This document shows positions 9,331-18,854 of a stretch of 20,407 nt of DNA, in pieces. Positions within the stretch are counted from its first letter, which is position 1, and each line of letters opens with the position of its first letter. A program made the position numbers and the translations under genes. Source of the stretch: Phallusia fumigata. Lineage: Eukaryota; Chordata; Ascidiacea; Phlebobranchia; Ascidiidae. Under the pieces are notes generated by a model. The model was not told the origin of the DNA, made no database searches, and saw nothing but the letters and a program-made list of their open reading frames with translations. Location: the NCBI GenBank assembly GCA_008931825.1, contig QXVZ01019416.1, forward strand, positions 1 to 20,407, read 5' to 3'.

Positions 9331-12050
9331 CGCGTCATTATCATGTGATTTTGCAAAAAAACATCTGGACTAAACACTTCGGGCACGTCTAAAGAGCGGC
9401 TCATTATCTGGCTTCATATTTTCGCCGTTAAACGTCTAAAGACCGAAACGACACAAAACACCCGCGTTTTGGACGCCAGCACAAGCCATCAACTGTTAAA
9501 ACGCCTCAACTTTTCTAAAAGGGCTGTTTTCTCCTCGGAAAGAAAGGCTTTTGTTTGCTATTGCTTTACTGTGTATGTCGCCGGTCATAAACTGTGGACT
9601 TCGACAAATAGCGCTTGTCCCATTTTTCAGGCAGATTGGTGTCTCCCACAGACTTGCGTATTGTACTTAATCCACTTGTTCTCCCATTTCGCATGCAGTT
9701 CTCCTATTCCTTGAAAGTTTGTTAGTAAAATTACCAAACTATACAAAAGTCCCGTCGCTGGCAAAGTTTGTCAACATAAATTATGTTTATCCTTTTCGTT
9801 CTGTTGAAAACAACCTTATATCACCTTTGTAGCATGATATTGCTTTCAATATCTATTTGTTGAACTAAAACCTTATCATACCGAACATAAGCCCGACAGC
9901 AACATAACTTCAGATTATCTGTTTTTCCACTAACGGGTAGCTCAGAGAAAGCAAACTCCAATTTACTGTGCTTGGATTGTCGCAAACCATACAATCTGTG
10001 TGTAGGGCCTTGGGCTATTTAAACGTGAAACAGACGTCGCAGACTCGTATTATCTGCGGTTGCTGGATCTTGATTGTTTTCTCTGGCGACTTGGTCTTGG
10101 AATTTAGATTGGCCCCTCTGCTGCTATAGCTAGGCTTTAAATCGCTCGGGCTTCATAATTATAACCTGTACTGAGGCTCGGTACTTTGTAGTTGAACCAG
10201 CTTACAACTGCATCCAAGTAAAAGTTATTCATATATGGTGGTGGAATGTTAGGGGACATTTGCTCAACAAAATTTCTATTCTGGTTGACTCTGTCAAGTC
10301 AAAATGTACAAAAACCTGCTACCTTTCAACTGCACTCAAATAGTGTGCCCACATAACAAGTGCCAAAACAAACAAAATTATTTGTCCTGTTTTGACCTTT
10401 ACAGTCGACTAAATAAACAACCTATTCAGAAAAATCCATTACCAACCGCGCCCTAAATAATCCGTAGACTGTCATACAAGTAGCATCAACAAGTCATTTC
10501 CTACGGATTAAATCATTTCATATGATTGGGCTTACGTTACAAGCCTTGATTTCAAAGCGTTTCGTTCCGGTCTGCTAACCTGGAACAAACAGATTTCGAC
10601 AACCGATACTTCACTTTCCTGTTACTGGCACAATCACAACTGTCTAATATGACTGACTGACTGGTTCCACCGGTTGGAATGTTGACAATTCAGGAAAGAA
10701 AAACAATAAAATCCTTGTCACATTCGAGCCAGATTAATGCAGAAACGATAACGGCTAGACTGCTGGTAATCTTAATTCCCTGATATGCTCGGCTGGCAAC
10801 TTTTTTTTGTCGAGCACTTGCTATCGCTCCCTGCTGTAACAGATAGCTGAGCAGCGAACCGTGATGTTTTCAAGTGCAGTAGCGGAACGCAGGTTATGAT
10901 TTTGGTCGCAACATCGCCACACAACGTTTGCTTTCTCTGACTTGTTCCCTTTTGACTCACAGACCTTATTGTTTACCCGCGTTCGTGATTGGCTCAGAAG
11001 CTGGATCTGAGTTGCGATGCTAAGTACGTTTGTCACAATGACAATAGTTTTAGAATTAGGGCGTTTGTTCCGCATTAAAATATGCCAAGGAACCAAAAAC
11101 AGACTAGTGCGCAAGTTGTTGAAAAGAGAAACTCCCACTTACAGCGCGATGGTGTAGAAACAGTTTTACTGGATTTGTTTTTATAAAAAGAATGGAATGG
11201 AAGTCATGCGGATTTTGTTTAAAATGTGGTCAAAACTGAAGCAAACTTATTGATATTAAAGTCGAGTTAAACATGTCAGAACAAAAAGCCAGACCACTCT
11301 TGTGGGGTGTAAGTCGCATCAACACACTTTGTACAGTACTTGAAAACGCGCTCAATTCTTCCGCCACAAAACGTGCGTTCCAAGCTGCAGCGCTTTTGTG
11401 TAAATGTGTAGTGGGGTGAAACATTTTAATTACAGCCGTGTTTTGCCGTGAGCAATCTGTCTGCAGCTCTAATTAGTATTTTCGCAAGCGACACGGTCGG
11501 ACGTAACTAAGATACCAAAACTGTTGTATAAACCAAAGTCGGGCTCCCGACCCTACAAATATTGACGTTCATTCTACTTCATAAAGGAAAGACACATGTT
11601 CTATTTTCCCTTCAAGAAACGAAAAAAAATTAACAGAACGGCATGTTTCACCATCAATTCTATCAGTAACAGTTTTTGAATAAAACCATATTCGATGTGT
11701 TCAAATAAATGTTAGAAAGATTTTTTATCTAGATTTAGGCGCATATCTTTTTGCAGCCATGTATAGAGTTAACATGCCGCTGTTGTTGTAGGACACGATA
11801 AAACCACATGCCCTGTGATAAATGCTATCCCATAAAATTTCCCAATCAGGGGCCAGCAATAACTTTTTGTGTCATTCCATTTTCATCAAGAAACATCTCA
11901 TCAAACAGGGTGTACAAAAGCATAGAATATTACCCCTGCGTCAATTCTGTGTTATACAGCAGGTCAAGAATCTGTTTGCACTATTCAAATGTGAAAAAGC
12001 AAAGAGTTTATACAGAGAGAATAAGGGTAGGGTAAGCCGATACTCCAGTG

Positions 12051-13220
12051 TCAAGCGTCGGCGCGTAGTTGGCTTGGACCAAGTGCTACCTTTTCTCCAG
12101 GTTTGAAAGCTGGCATTCCAAGATATGGGCAACTTGCACAGCGAAACGCGTCGCCCAGATAACACTGCGCAAATAAAGACAAAAATTCCTAATCTGACTT
12201 TGGAGCAAGGGGGTTTGTGGTTTATCGTTAGTCTTGGCAATAAATACCCAACATGCATTTCTAACAGTCGTTGGTTTCAACCTAACACAACTAAAGGCAA
12301 ACGAGTAAACGTAGTGTCATAGTCAGAAGAATTTCTAGTAAGTTCGCAATCCCACGAAAGTCGTCTGTTCTTCCAGGAAGAACTATGCGATCGTGTATAA
12401 CTAACGTGTCAGCTATATTTAGCTGGAAATGTCGATCAATGTGAAAAAAGTGTCAATTATCACTATTTATTAGCCTATACTTTATTACATAACCCATATT
12501 AAGTTTAGACACAATCCCTTACAAAATCTACTTTATCGTGACAGGCAAATTCTGACGGGACTAACGTTGAACAAGTTTCCGTTTTCAACATTGTAAGCAT
12601 TCTTTGTGTATGTTTACCGTTTAGAAGTTTTGTAGGAAACATTAATCTTAGAAGATAAACAACAACATACGCTTCCACAAGCTGATGAAACAGGTTTGGG
12701 TTTGGGTTTTACCCCCGCTTCTAGTTCCTCTGCTAGTCCACATGAGCTGAAATAAAATAATTAGTTTATTAGTATCACTAACAATAACACTACTTTGTCT
12801 GACAAACATCTCTTTGGCACTTATAGACCTTATTTACAGTCATATTTAGTGTTTTTTGCTGATGAATAAAATTTTGATAATAAAACCCTTGTCTAAATTG
12901 TTTTTGAAGAAAAATCACCTGGTTAATAACCTGTTGTAACATTAAACATGTGTGAGTGTGACGTAATACCCATAATACCCCAAGCATGCTCAGGCAAGCA
13001 CCAAGTACTAAATGCATTAAGCTCGGCCCAATCGAACACTTATAGTTTTGCCCCAGCCCTAGTTGGCACCAAAACATTTTTTAGCATAAGAATAAGATTA
13101 CCAGTTTTTGCATGCTTTCTTGGGCTTTGGGCCTCCTGTACCACATGGTGCCTTTAAACTCTCGGCATCTGGTTTTACAAGGTCCTGTTCTTGTAGCAAT
13201 GCATCATCATCTATTAACTC
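12051..13220 (-). other. CIAPIN1: CIAPIN1 Fe-S cluster binding region exons
   Basis: Exons 5-7. All eight cluster cysteines are present. Cys224 is encoded across an intron (TG|C), and the second motif is divided between exons 6 and 7 (ACGS | [12 protein letters not shown]). The linker between the two motifs is short and Lys-Pro rich (KPKPKP). The TGA is at 12053-12051. A TATAAA poly(A)-signal variant on the minus strand at 12012-12007 is a weak 3'-end candidate. Confidence 0.92.
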
Positions 13221-15388
13221 CTAAAATGTGTAAATAATAAATAAACTAGAAGGGTGGCTTTCGCCATACTGCCATTCCACATACATTATCATTCAATTCA
13301 TAAAAGATATATATTCACTACATTATTTTACATAGTGTCCCATAGTTAATTTAGTTTTTTTATGTCATGATTGTTTCTGCAGGCAGAGTCCCCACACATG
13401 GAAATTAGAGGATTATGCATTAATCTAGATAAATGTCAAAATTGTAGCAAATATTTTAAATAAGTTTCATACATTCGACACATCACTGTGGCCAAATCTT
13501 TATAGGCTTAGCAAGTCGATTTTGGGGGCTTTGGGGTTAACACAGCTACTTTAATGGCATGTTCTCCAAACAGTTAAAAGTTCATCCAGGTTTGACATTA
13601 TTTAACAATTTGACCCTTTGCAGGGGGCTAACGGGGTAATTTCTGGGGCTTTGAGGTAAAATAAAGAAATTGATAGACCACGATGAAATTTTCTACAAAC
13701 TATGTAAATTTCAATCCTTTCGGATATTTGTTGATAATTTGACTTATTTTAGAGGGCTAGTGGGGAAACCAATGGGGCTATGGTGTCAAATTATTAATTC
13801 GATGCAGCACATAGCCATGTTCTACAAACTGTGTAAATTTCAACCAATTTAGACATCGTTTAATAATTTGATCCATTTTAGGAGGCTAGTGGGGTAGCTG
13901 ATGGGGCTATGGGGTCAACAACAAAATTTAAGCACCACACTGGCATGTTCTACAAACTGTGTAAATTTCAACAAATTCGAACATCATTTAATATATTGAC
14001 CCATTTAAGGGGGCTACTGGGGTAACTGCTGTTAGGGGGTCAAACAAGAAAAATTATGCACAACAATGAAATGTGCTACGAAGTATGAAATTTTAACAAA
14101 TTCGGACATCATTTACACATTTTAGGGGGCTAGGGGGCTAGTGGGGTACCTACTGGGGCTGTGGTGTTAAACGAAACTGATGACACATCGGTATGACCAT
14201 ATCTACCAGCTGTGATAGTTTTATCCAAATCCACCTAACAATTCATGCCAAAAGTGAATAGTCAATGTGCAGGGGATATTTTACGATTGTAGAGTTCAGT
14301 GGGGTAACCCTCGTAGCTATGGGGTCAATCAAAACAGAAAACACACCACCATGTCCTTATCTACCAGCTGTGAAAGTTTTATCAACGTTTGTCAAACATT
14401 TCAGTTCAAAAGTATCAGCAAATACAGGCATGATTTGTTCATTTTACACTGTATTACAAATGTCGGTAATATTCTGTACAACAATAAAAAATGGGCTAGT
14501 TGACAAACATTTAGCAAAACACCAATTGTTCACCGTTCACAGTAAAAATAATTTGGTACATACCACATCATCATCATCCATGTCCAAAGCTGATAAACTC
14601 CAAACTTGCTTTGCAGCACTATTTCCATTCGCAACTTTTGGTTTTCCAAAAGAGATCTTTAAACTTGCTGAGGATCCCACTTCATAGGATGGTTTGTTGC
14701 CAACCAATGTAAAAACTCCACCATCTCCAGAATTTTGTCCATCCGATGATTCCTAAAATTCAAGTCTACTTACAGCAAAGCACTTTGAGACTGAGAGGCC
14801 AATATGGTCCACAAAATTTAACTATGAGCTACATTCATAATTACTAACCTCAATAACATTGACAAAACCACAAAGTTTAAGCTGGGATACAGAAGTGTTC
14901 TTTGTTTGTGAATCATCTGCAAAAACAGAATCAGGTAGGAACATGCCATGGTTTTAACAACAAAAATGTTTAAAAAACCTACCTTTTGCCTTTGCTTGAA
15001 CAATAATTTTTCCATTTGGCTTTAAAATTCTTGCTACTTCTGTAAAAACTGTATCAGAGAAGTTTTCTTCTTCAGCAAACAACCCAATCAGTGCAACATC
15101 AAACACAGATTGGTGGTGTCCAGCTAAATATTACACAAAAATACCTTTATATTTTAATTTTATTTTTTTAATCTATTTTATATTTCAAGAAACGGTTTGT
15201 TTAGTTTCGATCTGACACAGTTTAATAAACCTACATAGGCTTAATCTTTCGGAATTTTCCACTGACACAGTTCCAGCATCTCCGACTTTCGTTCGAATAA
15301 GGTCTAGGGACGTTTTAATCGCATTTTCATCCACTTTTCGTTGCCAAACAATCAGTACATTGTCTTTCTCAGACACAAATTTTTCCAT
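12051..15388 (-). CDS. CIAPIN1: CIAPIN1 / anamorsin, cytosolic Fe-S assembly factor, 7 exons
   Basis: Complete 286-residue protein from exons 15388-15235, 15123-14983, 14916-14849, 14752-14564, 13220-13102, 12746-12671 and 12164-12051. All junctions are GT-AG and phase-consistent, and the total of 861 bases ends in TGA. Family knowledge: with the diflavin reductase NDOR1 it passes electrons to the cytosolic Fe-S assembly machinery; it is cytosolic with a mitochondrial intermembrane-space pool. Evidence: the N-terminal methyltransferase-like domain ([33 protein letters not shown]), a linker with [14 protein letters not shown], and ELIDDDALL. The first cysteine motif is C210-x10-C221-x2-C224-x-C226, and the second is the twin CX2C motif C247-x2-C250-x7-C258-x2-C261. 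The tail is [17 protein letters not shown]. The human protein is 312 residues, so this one is slightly shorter. It is divergent with the ankyrin gene. Introns 12165-12670 and 12747-13101 hold nothing else I recognise. Confidence 0.96.
13247..14440 (+). repeat. Expanded dispersed element with ~128-bp internal tandem array, in CIAPIN1 intron 4
   Basis: Starts with actagaagggtggctttcgc, like the copy at 2121. From about 13505 units repeat, each carrying a G-rich block (gggctagtggggtaac, then ggggctatggggtcaa), a variable AT part, and ctacaaactgtgtaaatttc. Block starts at about 13627, 13755, 13884, 14011 and 14127 give periods near 128, 129, 127 and 116. Two diverged end units carry ctaccagctgtgaaagtttt-type sequence (about 14194-14278 and 14291-14415). 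It is antisense to CIAPIN1. Short open frames in it are a by-product of the repeat. Confidence 0.8.
14849..15388 (-). other. CIAPIN1: CIAPIN1 N-terminal methyltransferase-like domain exons
   Basis: Exons 1-3 (residues 1-121) encode the SAM-methyltransferase-like fold seen in anamorsins. That fold lacks a usable cofactor site in the family. The ATG at 15388 is chosen because it opens directly into the family start ([13 protein letters not shown]). A splice acceptor (TTTTTCAG) at 15402-15401, 13 bases before the ATG, could be a trans-splice or 5' UTR acceptor. Confidence 0.9.
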
Positions 15389-15402
15389 TTTTAATTTTTG
15401 CT

Positions 15403-15877
15403 GAAAAATCTACAAAATAAAGCTAAACTGAAAAAGATTAAGCCACGCGCTGACAAAATGAACCACAAAAAGACGACAACAAAAAGTCACGTTCCACTTT
15501 TTTTTTAGGGTTCTTTGTGACTAAGCATTTAAGCAGTTCGATACCAAGTGACAAAGCAATTTTAACACGCAGTCAAGCGAAACCCGTCAAACCGTGACGT
15601 CAATATTACACAAGTTATTTGTTTTATTTCTTTAGGTTGTCACTTGGTTTTTCAACATGTTAATTTAAAGATTACTATTTTTATATTTCCACATTTAAAT
15701 GAATACTTAAAAACCGTCACCAGCAAAAGCTACCTAATTTGTTTTATTTTAAGGGTTCCAGCTGAGTGCGTACATACTTGTAGTCAAGTGGCCCAAGCCC
15801 AGGCCTTAGTCGATCATTTCAAATCGTCTGGGAAAACAAGTCTGTCAAAAGAGTATAGATCTTAAATTTGGTTTACC
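15403..15877. promoter_or_regulatory. Divergent CIAPIN1 / ankyrin-gene promoter region with CRE palindrome
   Basis: About 0.5 kb separates the two start codons (15388 on minus, 15878 on plus). It holds a perfect TGACGTCA at 15595-15602. Possible 3' splice sites for leader or UTR joining lie near 15402 (minus) and around 15750-15765 (plus, after tttgttttattttaag). No TATA box is convincing. Function as a shared promoter is inferred from the geometry. Confidence 0.5.
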
Positions 15878-18389
15878 ATGACAAGAGAAACTCCCCAGTT
15901 CAGCGAAAAGGAGGAGAAAATTTATCACAATTTAACAAGATTGTTGGAAAGAACTGATGTTGGAAGCAATTCGTTTAAGTTGTCAACAGTTGCTATGAAG
16001 TGTGAGGAGCAGGTACCGCATATTTAATGTAAACACCAAAAATACTGCGGGTATTAGTTTAATCACACAATGCACTGTAAAACCAGTTACCAAGATGCCG
16101 AAGCAGTTAATACTTGTAAAAAGTTCTTTCTATACTTGTCCTTGTCCCTTTTGCTTTCATGAGCAAAAATCGTGGGCAGCATTGCTTTTAACCAGTAAAA
16201 CTAAATAGACCAATTAGGATTGATAACCCCCTAAAATAAAACAAATTATCCCAGAAAAGCTAAGATTTTTCAGCTAACTTGTATGACACTGACCCTTTTT
16301 AGTAATACACAGGTATTAGTGTTAACTACTCATTGACCCACGTTTCTACTCACATTTTCCAAATAAAGCTGTGTTTCTGATAATTTGTAAAATCACACAC
16401 AAATATACAAGCATAACAGATGGAACAATTGAATCAGTAGTTTACATTTGGAAATTTTGTCACATTCTTATCAAAAATATACTGGTCCAAATAGTTCTTA
16501 AAAATGACATGCTTTATTCATCAAACGTTTCGGCAACAACTCATGCCATCATCAGTGATTGTCACATTGTATTGATGATAATTGATAAACTTTTGTTTGG
16601 TTTTAGCTTTTGGATGAATTTCTTGCCGAAAAACCTTCAACCAATATTCTCAGCTTCAAGGATTTTCTACAAAGCCAAATGTACACTGCCTGCTTTTGGG
16701 GATTTTATGATGTTGTTTGTGCATTAATAGGATATGGGGCAGGTAACTCATTTTTTTAAACAGTGTTTAAAAGATTTAAAAATAACCGTGATGATTGTCG
16801 TAGAACTTTTGGTGATAAACTTTTATTGTTCAAATGATTCAATGATATCACTTATTACTCTTATAAATTAATAACAAAGCATGGTACTTTCACAAATTAT
16901 TTGATCACAATTATTTTAGATGTTAATCTGAAGAATGAAACAAGTTTATGGACTCCACTACATGCTGCTTGCTTTCAAGAACATGAAAAGGCATGATAAA
17001 ACTAAAAAAAGTTGTTACCAAAACCAGAGCTGTATAATATATTTTAGTAAGAAGATCCTAAATTTTTTCTAACAAAAAGTTTTGGATAGATTGTGTCTGT
17101 GCTACTTGAAAATGGAGCAAAAGTGATGGCCNACTGTTGTTTGGTTTTAGCTTTTGGATGAATTTCTTGCTGAAAAACCCTCAACCAATATTCTCAGCTT
17201 TAAGGATTTTCTACAAAGCCAAATGTACACTGCCTGCTTTTGGGGATTTTATGATGTTGTTTGTGCATTAATAGGATATGGGGCAGGTAACTCATTTTTT
17301 GAAACAGTGTTTAAAAGATTTAAAAATAACCGTGATGATTGTCGTAGAACTTTTGGTGATAAACTTTTATTGTTCAAATGATTCAATGATATCACTTATT
17401 ACTCTTATAAATTAATAACAAAGCATGGTACTTTCACAAATTATTTGATCACAATTATTTTAGATGTTAATCTGAAGAATGAAACAAGTTTATGGACTCC
17501 ACTACATGCTGCTTGCTTTCAAGAACATGAAAAGGCATGATAAAACTAAAAAAAGTTGTTACCAAAACCAGNCAGTGTACACAGATTTAAAAATAACCGC
17601 GATAAAAAATATGATTGTCATAGAACTTTTTGGTGGCTGTATTTTTAATTACAGATTTTTCATCAATCATTACTTTTATCCCAGCATTAAAACACTGGGC
17701 CAAATAGTGGAAAAAAGTGACAAACTTTTATTATTCAAATGATTCAATGATATCACTTATTACTCTTATGAATTAATAACAAAGCATGTCACTTTCACAA
17801 TTTATTTGATCACAATTATTTTAGATGTTAATCTGAAGAATGAAACAAGTTTATGGACTCCACTACATGCTGCTTGCTTTCAAGAACATGAAAAGGCATG
17901 ATAAAATTAAAACAAGTTGTTACCAAAACCAGAGCTGTATAATATATTTTAGTAAGAAGCCCCCTAATCTTTTTCTAACAAGAAGTTTTGGATAGATTGT
18001 GTCTGTGCTACTTGAAAATGGAGCAAAAGTGATGGCCAAAGATCAGGGTGGAAGAACATGTGTGGATTTCGCATCTGTTTCCAATATTTTGTGGCCCCTG
18101 TTTGGGGAGTTTGGCTGCAAACGGTAACTTACATCTAAATTGCTGGTTACTTTTTTCAATTTGTTTTAAAGGCTATTTTTGTAGGACACCTGGTAATAAA
18201 TTGATGAAGCTGGGTTTGCTGAGAAAGTTAGAAGCTGGGGATGTGGCAGATGATTTAAGTAGTCTGAAACTGGTATGTTTCCATTTTCAAAATGGTCCAC
18301 AATATCATGTCCAAACTGTTAAATTCTGGGCTGTTTAAAGCTTAGACCAGTGAAACTCTTTATTTTATTAGCCTCATGGTCAAACTTAA
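15878..18389 (+). CDS. Small ankyrin-repeat protein, 6 exons (middle exons duplicated in the assembly)
   Basis: Model: exons 15878-16012, 16607-16742, 16920-16990 (or its copies at 17464-17534 or 17825-17895), 17996-18123, 18185-18272 and 18372-18389. This gives 191 residues and ends in TAA. An in-frame TAA at 15863 precedes the ATG. The N terminus is charged and helical (MTRETPQFSEKEEKIYHNL). Ankyrin repeats: about 65-95 (MYTACFWGFYDVVCALIGYG) and 98-131 (TPLHAACFQEHEKIVSVLLE, with the TPLHAA and VLLENGA hallmarks), then a partial third (GGRTCVDFAS). The role is probably protein-protein binding; I do not recognise the family member. The intron after HEK uses a GC donor. The middle region is disturbed by single-N joins at 17132 and 17572, and another N is at 18418. 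The last six-codon exon is the least certain. Intron 16013-16606 contains a hammerhead-like motif, listed separately. Confidence 0.78.
16505..16560 (-). ncRNA. Hammerhead-ribozyme-like core, possibly from a Penelope-like element
   Basis: On the minus strand, CTGATGA (16555-16549) is followed by a small hairpin GGCA...TGCC (16547-16544 with 16535-16532) and then GAAAC (16531-16527), which is the hammerhead catalytic core in the right order and spacing. Downstream ACGT can pair with ATGT before a TC cleavage-type step, and an AATAAA follows the core. Stem I does not pair convincingly, so the copy is probably degenerate. Penelope-like retroelements are known to carry such motifs; the origin here is inferred. 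Confidence 0.4.
16593..17027 (+). repeat. Copy A of the ankyrin exon 2-3 segment
   Basis: This 435-base stretch is collinear with 17137-17571 without any indel I can find. I counted four base differences by eye, three in exon 2 and one in the intron. It holds exon 2 (16607-16742) and exon 3 (16920-16990). The contig continues into a truncated copy of exon 4 (17090-17131) that stops at the N. Confidence 0.9.
17137..17571 (+). repeat. Copy B of the ankyrin exon 2-3 segment, bounded by N characters
   Basis: Lies between the Ns at 17132 and 17572. It contains exon 2 (17151-17286) and exon 3 (17464-17534), nearly identical to copy A, introns included. Allelic-level divergence and N borders on both sides point to a redundant haplotype contig rather than a real duplication. 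Confidence 0.9.
17573..18123 (+). repeat. Copy C: intron 2 end, exon 3 and complete exon 4 of the ankyrin gene
   Basis: Starts inside intron 2 just after the N and matches copy A from about 16761, but with about 93 extra bases in the intron (roughly 17625-17715). It holds exon 3 (17825-17895) and the only complete exon 4 (17996-18123). This contig carries on to the gene's 3' end, so it is probably the true continuation. An intronic length difference could explain why an assembler kept it apart. Confidence 0.85.
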
Positions 18390-18572
18390 ATCCAAAGTTT
18401 GTGGCTGCAAAAAAGGANATGGATAGCAATCACCATACATTCATGCAGGAAAACAAATGTTAATGTAGAGACTTAACATGTTTAGTTTTTTGACAATTTT
18501 CATACAAGTAATTTTACCAATGAAAATGTAAACATCGTTTTCTGCATAAGAATGTCCTGGATAAGCAATTCA

Positions 18573-18688
18573 GAACAGTCTCAAATGCTGACATACAAGT
18601 CTATTTGAATAAGGAAGTGCTAATGTAGGCTAAATATATATTCCTTTCGTATTGTACCGACTGATTTTGTCAGCATTTGAGACTGTTC
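18573..18688. repeat. Perfect 21-bp inverted repeat, possible MITE-like hairpin
   Basis: gaacagtctcaaatgctgaca at 18573-18593 is matched by its exact reverse complement at 18668-18688, with a 74-base AT-rich loop. The word acagtctcaaatg occurs again at about 19980-19992 inside a tweety intron, which suggests a dispersed family. No terminal duplications were recognised. Confidence 0.7.
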
Positions 18689-18790
18689 TCTCAAATTTCA
18701 TCATTTTCTGCATGTATTTTTTTGGATTTCACAGTTATGTCAGCACTGACAATGCACCCAACAACCACTCAAACAACAAAATTATTAAAA

Positions 18791-18847
18791 GGCCCAGTTC
18801 ACTAAATTTGTAACAAGAAAAAAATTGAAAAAGGTGCGAACTGGGCC
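18791..18847. repeat. 10-bp perfect stem-loop next to the tweety stop codon
   Basis: ggcccagttc (18791-18800) pairs with gaactgggcc (18838-18847), extendable to 11 of 12, around a 37-base A-rich loop. It ends seven bases past the tweety TAA (18857-18855) on the minus strand, so it would sit at the start of that 3' UTR. Confidence 0.65.
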
Positions 18848-18854
18848 TGTATGG

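Larger units (their letters stand above)
8240..12050. other. 3.8 kb intergenic stretch without a supported gene
   Basis: Lies upstream of the Ig gene and downstream of CIAPIN1, both on the minus strand. It should contain the Ig promoter and the CIAPIN1 3' UTR. I found only short open frames with no family resemblance and no exon chain. Minor items: a tRNA-like A-box sequence near 9060, a pair of ~45-bp direct repeats at 9227-9330, a TATA-like tatttaaa at 10015-10022, and a small hairpin (cgcaga...tctgcg) near 10038-10058. None of these is enough to call a gene. Confidence 0.45.
18390..18854. other. Convergent intergenic region between ankyrin and tweety genes
   Basis: A 465-base stretch that must hold the 3' UTRs of both genes. 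It contains an ambiguous base (18418), a long inverted repeat (18573-18688) and a second smaller hairpin (18791-18847). ATTAAA on the plus strand near 18784 is a possible poly(A) signal variant. There is no coding signal. Confidence 0.5.

Noticed and set aside
10772-11424. Several minus-strand open frames of 60-105 codons
   Set aside because: No recognisable domain, no coherent exon chain and overlapping alternative frames; expected by chance in this long gap.
13670-13852. 60-codon frame with a repeated FYKLCKFQ peptide
   Set aside because: The peptide repeat is produced by the ~128-bp DNA tandem array; frame and length are not kept between units.
13500-14190. CRISPR array
   Set aside because: Units are about 128 bases, diverged, without constant short repeats or unique spacers, and the DNA is animal; this is a minisatellite inside a dispersed element.
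14265-14687. 140-codon plus-strand open frame
   Set aside because: It runs antisense through CIAPIN1 exon 4 (14564-14752) and the repeat array; the minus strand reads a clear anamorsin sequence.
16371-16727. 118-codon plus-strand frame
   Set aside because: It covers intron 1 and reads ankyrin exon 2 in the wrong frame; the correct frame is fixed by the splice acceptor at 16606 and the ankyrin consensus.
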